NCBI GenBank assembly: GCA_018398585.1
Contig: JAGTTD010000022.1
Coordinates: forward strand, 3,499,501 to 3,563,500
Reading direction: 5' to 3'
DNA length: 64,000 bases
DNA from: Simmondsia chinensis
Taxonomy: Eukaryota > Streptophyta > Magnoliopsida > Caryophyllales > Simmondsiaceae
Below are positions 45,317 through 56,223 of this stretch, one piece after another. The translations under genes were made by a program, and so were the position numbers. The notes under the pieces are model-generated. The model was not told where the DNA came from. It searched no databases and was given only the letters and a program-made list of their open reading frames with translations. The number at the start of each line of letters is the position of its first letter. Within the stretch, counting starts at the first letter, position 1.

Positions 45317-48300
45317 TCAAGGATTGAAATGAGGAAATTGGCCTTGGATGAAGGCCCAATCCTCCAAAGTTGCGGCCTCACTTGGCATGTTTTCCCATTG
45401 CACAAGAACTTGAGTTATCTTCTTGCCTTTGCGCGTTAGGGTGCGTCGCTTGAGGACCCTCTTGGGTTGAACTTCGGGGTGGCCATCCTGGTCACAACTA
45501 GGCAAAGAGACACTAGGCACAACATTATCTCCAATTTTCTTTTTAAGGCGTGAAACATGAAAAATGGGATGTATTTTAGATTCTTGAGGTAGTTCTAATC
45601 TATAGGCAACCTTTCCTACCCTTGTAGGTATCTTAAATGGGCCATAATACCTAGCGGCTGGTTTGAGGTTACGCCTCATGGCGACCGAGGTTTGGCGATA
45701 AGGTTGTAACTTTAAGTATACTAAGTCTCCTACGTCAAATTCTCGTTCGGTTCTATGTAGGTCGGCTTGTTGCTTATAACAGTGTTGCACCTCGACTAGG
45801 TTTTCTCTTAGGAGGTTAGCCAAATTTTGCCTCTCATTAAGCAAGTCTTCTACTCCCGGGGAAGAAGATACACATGGGTAATCAATAGCTAAAATCCGAG
45901 GTTCATACCCATAAAGAGCTAAAAATGGAGTAGTTTTAATAGATGAATGGTAGTTAGTGTTATACCAAAATTCCGCAAGTGCTAACCATTGAGCCCATGC
46001 CTTCGGTTTGTTTAAGGCCATGGCTCGTAAATAGTTCTCTAAACATTGATTCACACGCTCGGTTTGGCCATCCGATTGGGGATGGTAGGAGGTACTCATG
46101 TTGAGTCCTACACCCGCCAACCTAAATAATTCCTTCCAAAAGATGCTTTGGAAGGTGCCATCCCGATCTGATATTATGTTTTTGGGTAGCCCATGCAAAC
46201 GATATATATTATCAAGAAAAAGTTGCGCTACCTTAGTGGCCGTGAAAGGATGAGTTAATGATATAAAATGAGCATACTTAGTAAAGCGATCAACCACTAC
46301 CAATATTGTATCCTTACCCATGGACTTAGGCAAGCCCTCAACAAAATCAAGACTAACACTTTCCCAAGCTTGGCTTGGAATGGGTAACGGTTGAAGCAAA
46401 CCGGGATAGGCGACATGCTCGTTTTTGGTGCGTTGACATGTATCACACTTAGAAATCCAATCACTAAAGCTCTTTTTCATATTAGGCCAATAGAATAAAC
46501 GTTTTGCTCTTATTAAGGATCCTTGGACACTGGAGTGCCCTCCAATAGGTGAATCATGTAAGGTGTGCATAATTTTAGTTCGCAAGTCCGTGTTTTCACC
46601 AATGTAAATACGACCTTTATAGCTTAAAATACCGCCATGAAGAGTGAAGGGGCCTTGGACCGAAAGTTCAAGGGTGGCGTGGGAAATGAGATCTAGGGCG
46701 CGCTTGTCGTTGTCATAACTTGCCTCGACTTCGCGTACCCATTAAGGTAGCATGCTAGTGAGGACCGAACAAGACCCTAACTCACATTCCTCATCACGTC
46801 TAGATAGTGCATCCGCGGCTCTATTTTCCACTTCCTTACGGTACACTATAGAGTAACTAAGGTCCATGAGCTTTGACATACCCTTTTGTTGCAATTGGGT
46901 TGTCACACGTTGGTCTAACAAGAATCGTAAGCTGGCGTGATCGGTTTTGATAATGAAATGGTTGTTAAGTAAGTAATGTCGCCATTTTTCGACTGCCATT
47001 AGGATTACCATGAGTTCTTTTTCATAAACCGATAATCCTAAGTGACGAGGACCTAAGGCCTTACTAAGATAAGCTATGGGTCTACCTTCTTGACCTAAAA
47101 CCGCACCAAGGCCTACGCCACAAGCATCCATTTCAAGTGTAAAAGGTTTAGTAAAATCGGGGAGAGCTAAAACCGGCGCCGATACCATAGCATGTTTGAG
47201 GGTGTCAAACGCAAGTTGGGCACTCTCATTCCATTGAAATTCACCTTTGGAAAGAAGGCAATTTAGTGGTTTACTAATTGATCCATATCCCTTAATAAAT
47301 TTTCGGTAGTAACCGGTTAGACCTAAGAAACCCCTTAGACTTTTAAGACTCTTCGGTTGAGGCCAAGCTACCATAGCTTCAATTTTACTAGGGTCCGCAG
47401 CTACACCGTGTGGGCTAATGATATGTCCTAGGTACTCAACATGGTCAATACCGAACGCACACTTACTTTATTTAGCATACAATGGATTAGTTCTTAATGT
47501 TTCAAGGACTTCACCTAAATGTCTAATGTGAGTTGTCATGCTAGGACTACATACCAAGATATCATCAAAGAAGACTAAAACAAATTTACGAAGGAAAGAA
47601 GAGAAGACCTCATTCATTAAAGCTTGAAAAGTGCGGTGCATTGGTGAGACCGAAAGGCATCACCTTGAACTTGTAATGACCTTGATGCGTGCGAAAAGCC
47701 GTTTTGTGGCGATCCTCATCTCGGACACGAATTTGATGGTAACCGACTCTTAAGTCTATCTTAGAAAATACACGTGCTCCATGCAACTCATCAAGTAAAT
47801 CATCAATAACGGGGATGGCGAATTTATCTTTTATTGTTATGTGGTTAAGTTGTCTATAATCAACACAAAAACGATAAGTACCATCCTTCTTACGTACTAG
47901 CAAAACGAGTGAAGCAAATGAGCTATGGCTCGGTTGAATTATAGAAGAGGAAAGCATTTCCTTAACTTGTTTTTCAATTTCATTCTTTTGACTATGAGGG
48001 TAGCGATAGGGTCTTATAGATACGGTTTTAGCATCGGGTTGGGTGGGAATAGCATGATCGTGGGCTCGGTTAGGTGGTAGAGTCCTAGGAATATCAAATA
48101 CATCCTCATATTTGTTAAGTATAGGTTCAAGGTCCGGATGGGCATAAGTAGCTTTTTTTTCACTACAAATGGCTAAAAATAAGTGACCTACTAAACTATG
48201 AACTTTCTTTTTAATAAACCGTGTTAGGCCTTTTTCGGACATAGCATGGAAGGTCGCATTATCGGATGTGCCTTGTAAATGAATAGGTTGTCCATCCTTA

Positions 48301-49961
48301 AAACATGAAAATTTAAGGTTAGTCAAATCAAAAGTAACCGGTCCATATCTTTGTAGCCAATCCACACCTAAGACCGTGTCACTACCTCGTAAACCAAGTA
48401 CTCATAAGTCATCGGAAAAGATGTTACCTTGCACTTTCCACTTCAAGGTTGGACATTTTTGGTAGCTTACCAAGCTCTCTCCATTGGCAACCGTCACTGT
48501 CATCACCACGGTAGGCACCGTGTCAAGATTGAGCTCTTGGACAGCGCTTGTGTCCAAGAAACTGTTAGTGCTCCCGCTATCTACTAGGATCGTAATAGGC
48601 CTTTTCTTGATTGAGCCCTTCAACCGTAATGTGTTGTGGGTGATGCGTCCGGACAAGGCATTCAAAGAGATCTCCATGACACAGTCACCCTCTAATTCGT
48701 GAGGAAGTTCTTCCTCTATATCTTTGAGTTCATCATCCACTTCCTCTTGGCCTTCCATACTTTGGAGCTTGTTTTTGCATACATGGCCTAGAAAATATCG
48801 TTCATGACAACGATAGCATTGTCCCGGGTCTCGCCTAGGCACGTTAGGCGCTGTCGTGGTGCTAGGCGCTGGTCTCGGAGGCACGGTCTGGGACGCGCCA
48901 GCAGGGGCCTGGGCACTGGACTAGACAGGGCTTGCTGGGCGTGACTGGAACGAGGACCCAGCCCGGGACCCATACGGTTGCTGCTGCTTGTATGAGGGTC
49001 TAGGGATCGTGGCACCCTTAATCTCCGATATAGTGATTTCTTGAAGTTTTGCTTGCTCAATGGCGGAATTCATAGCGGATGGACGGTTGGCTTTAACAGC
49101 AGCCCGGATTGCGGGCTTTAAACCCCCAATAAAACTCGAGACATAATAGGATTCACTTAGGTTGTGATGATAAATCATCATCCAACTTCGTAATTCCTCA
49201 AAACGGACCTCATATTCCTCCACGGTACCGGTTTGAGTAGTTTTATTAAATTGTTCCACCACATCTTGTAAAGATTTATCCCCAAACCGTTTACATAATT
49301 CGTCTATAAAAAATTGCCAAGTCATAACCGGGTTACTTAATTCTAGAGCATGGAACCAAATGTTACCATACTCATGTAAGTATGAAGAAGCAATGTTAAC
49401 CCATTCCTCAACTGGAGTTTGGTACCAACGAAAGTATTTTAAACATTTACGTATCCAAACTCTAGGATTCTTACCATTGAATGTTGGGAGATCAATCTTT
49501 AAGTTGTGATGGGAGGACCATGATCGTGTACTAAATTCATTGCGGCTATGATCATCATCGTCGGATCTCGGTTGGTGCCTTATTTCTCTTGGCTCAGGCA
49601 CACGGACAGGAGGAGGTGGTGGTGGTAAAATTCCCGAACCACCCATGTGCATATGGTTACCCGATCCAACTTGCTCACCATGCGTTGCAACATCGGGTGC
49701 GGCCACAGGAACACTTTCGAGTTGCTTCTCTTGGTTCATCAAGATCCGGTTCATGGTCTCAGCCAAGGATGCCATTGAAGCTTCGAACCCACGTTGGCTG
49801 CGTCCAATGCCCGTGATCTCAGTGGCCAAGTTGTCCACTGATGCCTTCAAATCGTCGCTCACCACGTTTTGGTCTCGGACCAACGTGTCAAGCCTATCCA
49901 ATCTTCTTTCAATAGCCATAATTTTCTCTTGTGAATCGGAAGTCTCCTCAGATGAAGACAT
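45317..49961 (-). pseudogene. Ty3/gypsy Gag-Pol polyprotein with several stops
   Basis: Read from ATG 49961 (MSSSEETSDSQEK; an upstream ATG at 50027 overlaps the PBS and is unlikely). Gag: KIDLPTFNGKNPRVWIRKC and FNKTTQTGTVEEYEVRFEEL; zinc knuckle CYRCHERYFLGHVC (about 48820); protease LVDSGSTNSF (about 48580); [16 protein letters not shown] and FFDDILV (about 47560); RNase H FTLEMDACGVGLGAVLG and DHASLRFLL; integrase with H..H..C..C zinc finger, VVVDRFTKYAHFI, ISDRDGTFQS and HPQSDGQTERVNQ. The C-terminus, VLVQWENMPSEAATLEDW, is chromodomain-like. Breaks: TAG 48921, TGA near 48400, one extra base near 47635, TAA near 47467, TAA near 46742. Each stop is one transition from CAG, CGA or CAA. Not functional. 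Confidence 0.95.
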
Positions 49962-50029
49962 ATTGTTGGAAGCTCGATTGTTTCTTGTAATCGCCAGTTT
50001 TGAGATCGCAACGTGCTTTGATACCAATT

Positions 50030-50645
50030 TGTCACAACCTTGCGGATGTGACGGCCAAAGTTCGAGACTTGGGCCCGAATGAAAGAGAGGTTAGGTGAGA
50101 AAAGAAAGAGAAATAGAGTTTAGATGAGAGAAAGAATTAGAGTAAGTTGAGAGAGAAGTAGAGTAAGATGAGAATTGAGAGAATTAGATGAGAAATGAAA
50201 GAGATATTTCATTAATTGTCAATTGATGAATACAATGAATACAAAATACCTATTTATAGAAATACAAGAATTACTAAAAATAATACTAAATACATCAATT
50301 AAATCTAAATAATATCTTGAAAATATTCCCTAACGGCTAGTAGGGGAGCGGGCCTCTAACGGCTAGTATAGGCTGGATCCAGGGGAGCGCCCAGGCACGG
50401 GCTCAGGTGCGGCACAGCACTGGGGAAGGACGCTGGGGACGCAGGCTGACACGGGGCTGGGGCGCGAACTGGGACAAGCCAAGACAAGGCCAGGGCGCGA
50501 ACTGGGCGCGAACTGGCACGGCACTTGACACTGTCTGGACACGAACTGGGCAGCGACCTGGGACAGCACCTTGACAAGCACGGATCACGGACCTGCTCAT
50601 ATCCAGACAAAGTAAAGGAAAACCGAGAGTGTCATGACCATGACA
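50030..50645 (-). mobile_element. 5' LTR of the gypsy element
   Basis: 616 bp, nearly identical to the left LTR; lacks one copy of an internal 'gagcgggcctctaacggctag' repeat and has an extra 'gcgcgaactggg'. The PBS lies immediately to its left at about 50014-50028. Confidence 0.93.
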
Positions 50646-50650
50646 CTTAA

Positions 50651-51382
50651 TTTCCAAATGTAATTCATCCTGGAATGAGCTCTACTAACTTTGATGATTG
50701 AATGATGGATGCCAATTCTTTGTGTTGCATTCCACGAGAGTTTAGTTAATCTACCCACCCCCAAACGAGATGTCCAGAGTTAGGAACTCATCGCCCTTAT
50801 CCCCCAAATATGCTGGTATCCATCTTTAGGTAAATATTGTATCTTCCTTACCTTGCTAAAAACATGCTTCCTGTGTTGTGTTATTCTCTACATATACGAA
50901 GCTTCAGTGTTTTTCAAACATGAAATGACCTCAAATCACGTAACAGTATGTGCTACTTTCACGGCACTTGATTCGTCCCAACTTTGCAATGCATAGTTCT
51001 CTCAAGTTGTACGTGCTACTAATGTTGAGATTGACTTGTCAATGGCTTCCCCGTAATTTCTTTTTCTTTTTATTTTTCATTTTGGACCTAGGTGGTCTTA
51101 TGAAGCATGTGTCGACTTATAAATTGATTTTAGGCTTTATCTGTTTGATTAAAGTCGAGCATTAGCATGTTGTATGGTGTAAATATTCGATCTTTGGGTC
51201 TTGTTATATAGGAGCATTTCATAAGTTTTTGGTTCTTGTCAAGTAATTTTAATTTTATAGTATATACTATATATTATGTGCTTTTAGTTATAATCAATAC
51301 ATTTTGAAGGGAAGCCTAAGCATAACAATATTTACAAATATTCGATACTACCAGAAAGGAATCAAGTGAACGGAAGAGTTAA
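50651..51382. other. U2 upstream region, unit A
   Basis: Collinear with 63060-63778 in unit B ('ttgcattccacgag', 'gggtcttgttatatagga', 'actaccagaaaggaatcaag'). No gene. Confidence 0.6.
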
Positions 51383-51434
51383 GTCCCACACTGCTAATGA
51401 GAAGCAAGGGAGGAGCAAACGCTGAGTATAAAAT
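51383..51434 (+). promoter_or_regulatory. U2 snRNA promoter (USE and TATA), unit A
   Basis: USE-like gtcccacactg at 51383-51393 (consensus RTCCCACATCG, two mismatches) and tataaaat at 51427-51434. The gap is 33 bases, the spacing typical of Pol II-transcribed plant snRNA genes; the TATA lies 32 bases before the RNA start. Confidence 0.85.
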
Positions 51435-51458
51435 GGGAAACTGAAGGTGGAACAAAGC

Positions 51459-51655
51459 ATACCTTTCTCGGCCTTTTGGCTAAGATCAAGTGTAGTATCT
51501 GTTCTTATCAGTTTAATATCTGATACGTGGGTCATTGGCCCACATGATATTAAATTTATTTTTTTAGGGGAGAGGCCCACCACGGTAGCTTGCTACCGGG
51601 GTCTCTGTACGTCGCCTGTGCATTGCACTACTGCACGAGCCTGGCGCACCCCACC
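51459..51655 (+). ncRNA. U2: U2 snRNA gene, unit A
   Basis: Spliceosomal U2 RNA, which pairs with the intron branch site. Starts atacctttctcggcctttt; branch-site recognition gtagta at 51492-51497; conserved tcttatcagtttaatatctg; Sm site aatttattttttt near 51552; 3' stem-loops ggtagcttgctacc and ctgcacgagcctggcgcacc. About 197 nt, the normal length. The USE/TATA promoter is in place; a loose match to the plant 3' box lies near 51683-51700. It looks intact and possibly active. Confidence 0.95.
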
Positions 51656-51999
51656 AAAACATAACCAAAATATGCACCTACATTGTCTAGTGTTTTGGTA
51701 ATATGAACGTTGAAATAAGCTTTTGCTGTTGGCTTAGCTGCAGATATTATTTTTTTGAAACCATATAAAGGGGGGTATGAGCAAGGACAGTAAAATGTTG
51801 ATTATATATTGTTAAGGCGATAGTATTAAAAGTACCTTGAAACCTTGTTGACAAAATCCACAGGTTATTTTCACTTAATTACCGTGTCATTTAAAATCTG
51901 TGAACCATTTTTTAAAGTTCAATCTTTTTCAATCAACCACGGGTAATAAAGCAGTTAGTTCTCCGTTAGATTTGCGTTTGGATTTTTTAAATTTGTTTT
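51656..51999. other. Spacer after U2
   Basis: No gene or clear repeat. Confidence 0.5.
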
Positions 52000-52013
52000 C
52001 TAACTTGAAGTTT

Positions 52014-52277
52014 ATCAGGGTTCATTTACCAGAAATTAATACACCGGATCCGTTAGAGCTTCAAAGTTAAACGTGCTTGGACGAGAGTAGTACCAGAATG
52101 GGCGACCTCCTAGGAAATCCTTGTGTTGCCAACTGTATAAGGTTGGGGGTCCTCGGAAATAGTCTGTTGTTAGGGTTATATCCTGAAGGGATAATGTTGT
52201 GTACATCCACCCCCCATATCCCACTTGGGTGGGAGTCCTTAAAGCACCGGGTCTATTATTGTTGTTGTTGTTGTTTC
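52014..52277 (+). mobile_element. Full-length 5S rRNA-headed SINE with Angio-domain and (TTG)n tail
   Basis: 52018-52130 aligns along almost the whole plant 5S rRNA (gggttcatttaccag, caccggatcc, agttaaacgtgcttgg, gagagtagtaccagaatgg, gcgacctcctagg, ttgtgttgcc), including the internal control regions box A (about 52062-52080), IE (about 52083-52091) and box C (about 52096-52115). From 52140 the Angio-domain follows (ggttgggggtcctcgg ... gggagtccttaaagcacc) with the tail ttattgttgttgttgttg. The target-site duplication ctaacttgaagttt (52000-52013) / ctaacttggagttt (52278-52291), 14 bases with one difference, brackets the whole unit. This is Pol III-type SINE architecture with a 5S instead of a tRNA head. 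Confidence 0.88.
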
Positions 52278-52291
52278 CTAACTTGGAGTTT

Positions 52292-53190
52292 TGGAGGAAA
52301 TGCATAAATTTCTTGTCCAACTGGTATGGCACAGACCTTCTATCTTATCTTCTATCTTGCCTGACCAAGGTTCAAATCCCGCATAATAATTTTGTTTCAA
52401 GCCTATTTTTTTCCCTTTTTTGGCATTGTTTGTGTTCGTACTATACATCATACAATTTATATTCCTATCGACCGCAATCAATTTTGACCTCAATAGATTC
52501 TTTGTTTGTTTTATTCTGGCTTGAAAGTTTTTTCTTGCAAGTAAATATTTTGGGTTGAAATCAATTGCAAATTTGCATCTTATGATTTATTTATTTCAAG
52601 CAAAATGTATGATTGAGCTTGTGTATTATTCACACTTTAAACCGAACGGGCAATTGCTTGATGGGGCATGATTGGAAAATAATATTATTTTTAAATCTTT
52701 ATCGATCAGTTTAGAATTTTGGAAATGTTGGTTCACTAACAGTTGTCATCCACAGTATTGTTATAGTTTTGCCAGAATCCCGGTGTTGTAACTGTACTAT
52801 GAGGCCTTGTGGAATCATTTAAATTTCAATGGTGGTGTATGTATAAAATTGACGCAATCCAAGGTGTCTCAATGTGAATGTCTTTGTTCTATTTCAGGTG
52901 CCAAGAACTCTCAGATGGATGAAGCAGAAAGGAAACGAATGAGCATATTCTGTTCTGAAATAGATTACGGTTCGGTTCTTGGATGAACATTGTCAAGAAA
53001 TAATTATCCCAAAAATTTAAGTTAATGGGTAAAAGCCTATAAATTGTTTTATACTCTAGCTTGCCCTCTCAGGTGATGTTGGGTTTGAAAAGGGGAATAT
53101 TGTACATGTCTACTTTATACATTGTGCTTAGATTATATTAATATTGAAAATGAGAGTTGTTGTGTAGAAGGGAAACGTATCCTCCTCAGG
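52292..53190. other. Intergenic spacer
   Basis: No supported gene. It includes 'ccaaggttcaaatcccgcat' near 52369, a B-box-like trace of an old tRNA-derived SINE. Confidence 0.45.
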
Positions 53191-53194
53191 GATA

Positions 53195-53400
53195 CTACAA
53201 ACCTAGATGCAACAACAACAACAACAGTAGTCCTAGTGGCTCCCGCACAAACCTAGAATGCATCGGTATAAAATAGAAGAATACACAAAATACAACAATA
53301 TTATAACATGTTAGGATTCGAACTCGTGACCTTTTGGCCAATAACGCCACAATAATATGTCAAAGAACCAACTGGCTAAACTTCAAGGAACTTATGTAAT
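53195..53400 (-). mobile_element. SINE traces: truncated tail with TSD and a tRNA-like head
   Basis: 53221-53257 is a (CAA)n-rich scrap (minus-strand SINE tail) between two copies of 'acaaacctaga(a)tg' (53208-53220; 53258-53271), a 13-base TSD. Just beyond, 53320-53400 read on the minus strand has A-box-like tttagccagttgg and B-box-like gagttcgaatcctaac, as in tRNA-derived SINE heads. Whether the two belonged together is unclear. Confidence 0.45.
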
Positions 53401-53883
53401 AATGTCTCTATTTTGTTTCACATGTTAGAAACATCATACATAAGTAATGAAATGAATTAATGAGCACAAAACAGCGTCTGCATTAATGTTCAAAAAAAAC
53501 AACAGCGTCTGCAATCCTACTGTAGACAACACTGTTAAACATTAATTTTGTCTTATTTGGTTTTTAAAATTAGTCATTTTATTTTATTCATTTGCTTTGT
53601 TGGCTATAATAGGTAAGAAATATTTGAGGTCAACAATTAATGTGAATTTTTTCATAGAAAATTGAAAGCATAAAATTTAGGAGTGAGTATTACCTTAACC
53701 ATGCCATGTAAACAAATAACTCCACTATGTCAACAAAGTTCGAATAATGCAATGGGCTTGCAAAGTATTTGGGGTGGAAGGAACTTAGGATTAATAGATA
53801 GTCAGTATAAGTATATATATAAGAATTTTCATTCAAAAAATATAGATAAGAATTAAAATATGAAATGTTCAAAAGAAAATAAA

Positions 53884-55750
53884 GGGTTATTTACGTCAAA
53901 GGGTTATATACATTGTTTATTGTGTTAATTTGATCATTTTACTTTTATTGTGTCAATTTAGTTCTTGAATAATTCAAAATATGTCAATTTAGTCTTTTGG
54001 TCAAATTTAAGTTAAGTTAGTGATGTGATTTTAAATGTGTGTTTTAAAAACCGTATATTTGCAAGCGTACGAGATCGTTGCAGCTAAATCGGGTATACAA
54101 GTCGTATCTACAGAAAATCGGAGTTAAGTCAAATTATTAATGAGCGGTTGGAAATTCGGTTCTTGTTTGGTTTCAAAGGTTTGTTTACTAAAATAGTAAA
54201 ACTAAATATAAAAAGGTGTCAACTCAATTAAGGTTGGTTTAGGGAATGAATTTAGGGTATCTCTATACGTATCTCATCATTATATTCTACTTAGGACAAT
54301 AATTCGAAGGACTGAGGCTACAAGCTCTAAGCTTGGGTTAATATATAAATGAAGGCTTAGGATAATGAACTAGTCTAAAGATATAACCTATCTTATCACT
54401 CTAAGTGTAGCATAGGTTATCTCATTAGCACTATTTAATTCCTTTGTTACTCCTAATTCAATATTAATTGTATAAAAGATTGTGTTTAGGGTTGGGTACA
54501 ACCTCAACCTTAATAACACGTGAAAACCTATTACTCCTAGTCACTTAAAAGCCGGAGATTTAAACATGGCTACAAGCACACATACAGAAACACCAGGCAA
54601 TCATGACTAATTCCCCAAAGGGGTGTGAATATAACATAACTAAATCATCGTCAAAAGCATAATATAAATCTGGAATGCGGGCAGCTACTTGTTCTTCATT
54701 CCTCAACTAAAAGAGTCAACTCCTCCATGAGAGTTTTATACGTCGTTCAAGTCTAAAAAAAAAAATAAAACAATAAATCAAAACTAAGAACTTGAAGACT
54801 CCCTCAATTGACATTGACGTTGACGTTGATCCTTGCTTTGATCCTTCTGGCACTTCGACCACTTACGCTTCGGTGTTTGAGAACCCTTTGGATCTCGTAG
54901 CAGCTTTGAGAGGAAGAGGAGGAGAGGAGGCGTGACAAAAGATGTGAAATTAGGTCTCCCCCTCTTAATTTATAAGTGAGGCGTCCTTAGAGTACCTCCC
55001 GTGCCCTCCCCGATTGATCGGCCACAGTTTTCACAGCTTGCGCAATTAACTTAAAACGGGCATAACTTTTGATCCGTAAGAGCTACGGGCCAAATTATAT
55101 ATCAAATCGAAGCTCTTGAAGAGATCTACGTGAACCAAGTGGTTTCATTAGTAGATTGGCAAATTATTGGGTTATAAATACTCTTCTTTTAACATTTTGC
55201 TCGTTTTAAGCTTGATCGATTGTCCAAATTGCATGGCCAATTGATCAACGCACCCAAGGAAGGACTCTTTCCAATCAAATCTTGACCCGATGGGTAACTT
55301 CTTTTGCATATGTGATCGGGTTTCTCAAAGTAGTCTTCAATTATGCCTTGATTACGTTTAAATCTTTCACTTTTCAACCTTTGTTTGCCCCATTGTATTC
55401 TAAGCCAAAATGTATCTAGATTACAACAAAATACACATGTAAAAGTCAAATATATTACGGGAATGAGGAATAAAATATGTAAATATAAGGCACATTAGTT
55501 ACTATCGTAATTTTGAATGGCAACATTATTTTAGATGCAATCAACTTATTATAAATTTTTTTGTTTACACAATTTAACCCAAATTATGACCGAATTATTA
55601 AAAATTTTATTTTAAATTAAACATAAATTTTTTCTAAGGGCTAAATTGACACATTTTAAAGTATATGAGATCAAATTGATACAATTAAAAATGCCAAAAT
55701 TAAATTAACATAATAAATAAAATATAAAAATTTTTAGCTTAAATAATTCG
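53884..55750. mobile_element. Foldback MITE ('gggttattta' family) split by a 1.47-kb insertion
   Basis: The left arm 53884-54037 (gggttatttacgtcaaaggg ... tgtcaatttagtcttttgg) and right arm 55510-55750 (gggctaaattgacacatttt ... aaatttttagcttaaataatt) are the halves of the same family as 19345-19722. Between them lies foreign DNA flanked by attttaaatg / attttgaatg. Confidence 0.7.
54038..55509. mobile_element. Unclassified 1,472-bp insertion inside the MITE
   Basis: Bracketed by a 10-base direct repeat (54028-54037, 55510-55519; one mismatch). It has no long ORF. Phrases such as 'accgtatatttgcaagcgta', 'ggtatacaagtcgtatctac' and 'gggcataacttttgatccgt' resemble non-autonomous plant retroelement sequence as I remember it, but no LTRs, PBS or TIRs are visible, so the class is open. 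Confidence 0.5.
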
Positions 55751-56223
55751 AAATAAAATATAAAACATTTACATAATAAAGTACGTAATAATTTCCGGTC
55801 GATTTATTTTTTGGATGGCTATCTTCTTCTATGTTCCTTCAAACCTTTTGCGATACGTGTTGGAAAACGGAGGGAAATCAAAAAGGTTGTGTCAGAGTCT
55901 CTTCGAGAATCCATTCTCCATCCCCACAAGCAGAACTCTTTCAAATTTTCAGTCAAAAATGGCCAAATAATTCCTTGCAATTTATGGTAAATGTTTGGGC
56001 GAAATGGGTGTGTGATTTCTGGGTAATTTGCTGATTAGGGTTGCCAGACAACAGTATCAGTGCATGTTGGATTCACCATCCCTCCATAAATTTGGGTCTC
56101 TTTGGTATGTTCCTCTCCATTTTCTACCATTGTTAGTATCTTATGGGCTAATTTTGTTAAGATATATATATTATTTTTATTTTCTGTGATAGATAAGAAA
56201 ATGAAATTTGTAAGCATTTAATG

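Larger units (their letters stand above)
44637..50645 (-). mobile_element. Complete Ty3/gypsy element, TSD CTTAA, in unit A
   Basis: LTRs at 44637-45287 and 50030-50645, both TGTCACAACC...GACA, flanked by CTTAA (44632-44636 and 50646-50650). On the minus strand the PBS ttggtatcaaagcac follows the right LTR and a purine tract (cttgaggaggggg) precedes the left LTR. Full domain order Gag-PR-RT-RH-INT. The LTRs differ by roughly a dozen substitutions by eye plus indels (one about 45 bases, a GC-rich duplication), so the insertion is moderately recent. Confidence 0.96.
40390..51660 (+). repeat. Duplicated U3-U2 locus, unit A
   Basis: Collinear with 55820-64000 (unit B): leader block near 40430-40735, U3 at 41362, shared flanks through about 44530, then 50690-51656 with U2. 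It is interrupted by unit-specific insertions (MITE 40735-41146, 211-bp expansion 41747-42584, SINE 42963-43176, gypsy 44637-50645). Within the unit, 42590-42960 is itself repeated at about 43500-43880. Confidence 0.85.

Noticed and set aside
53320..53400. A genuine tRNA gene on the minus strand
   Set aside because: A- and B-box-like motifs are present, but I could not fold a proper acceptor stem or anticodon arm; more likely a SINE head.
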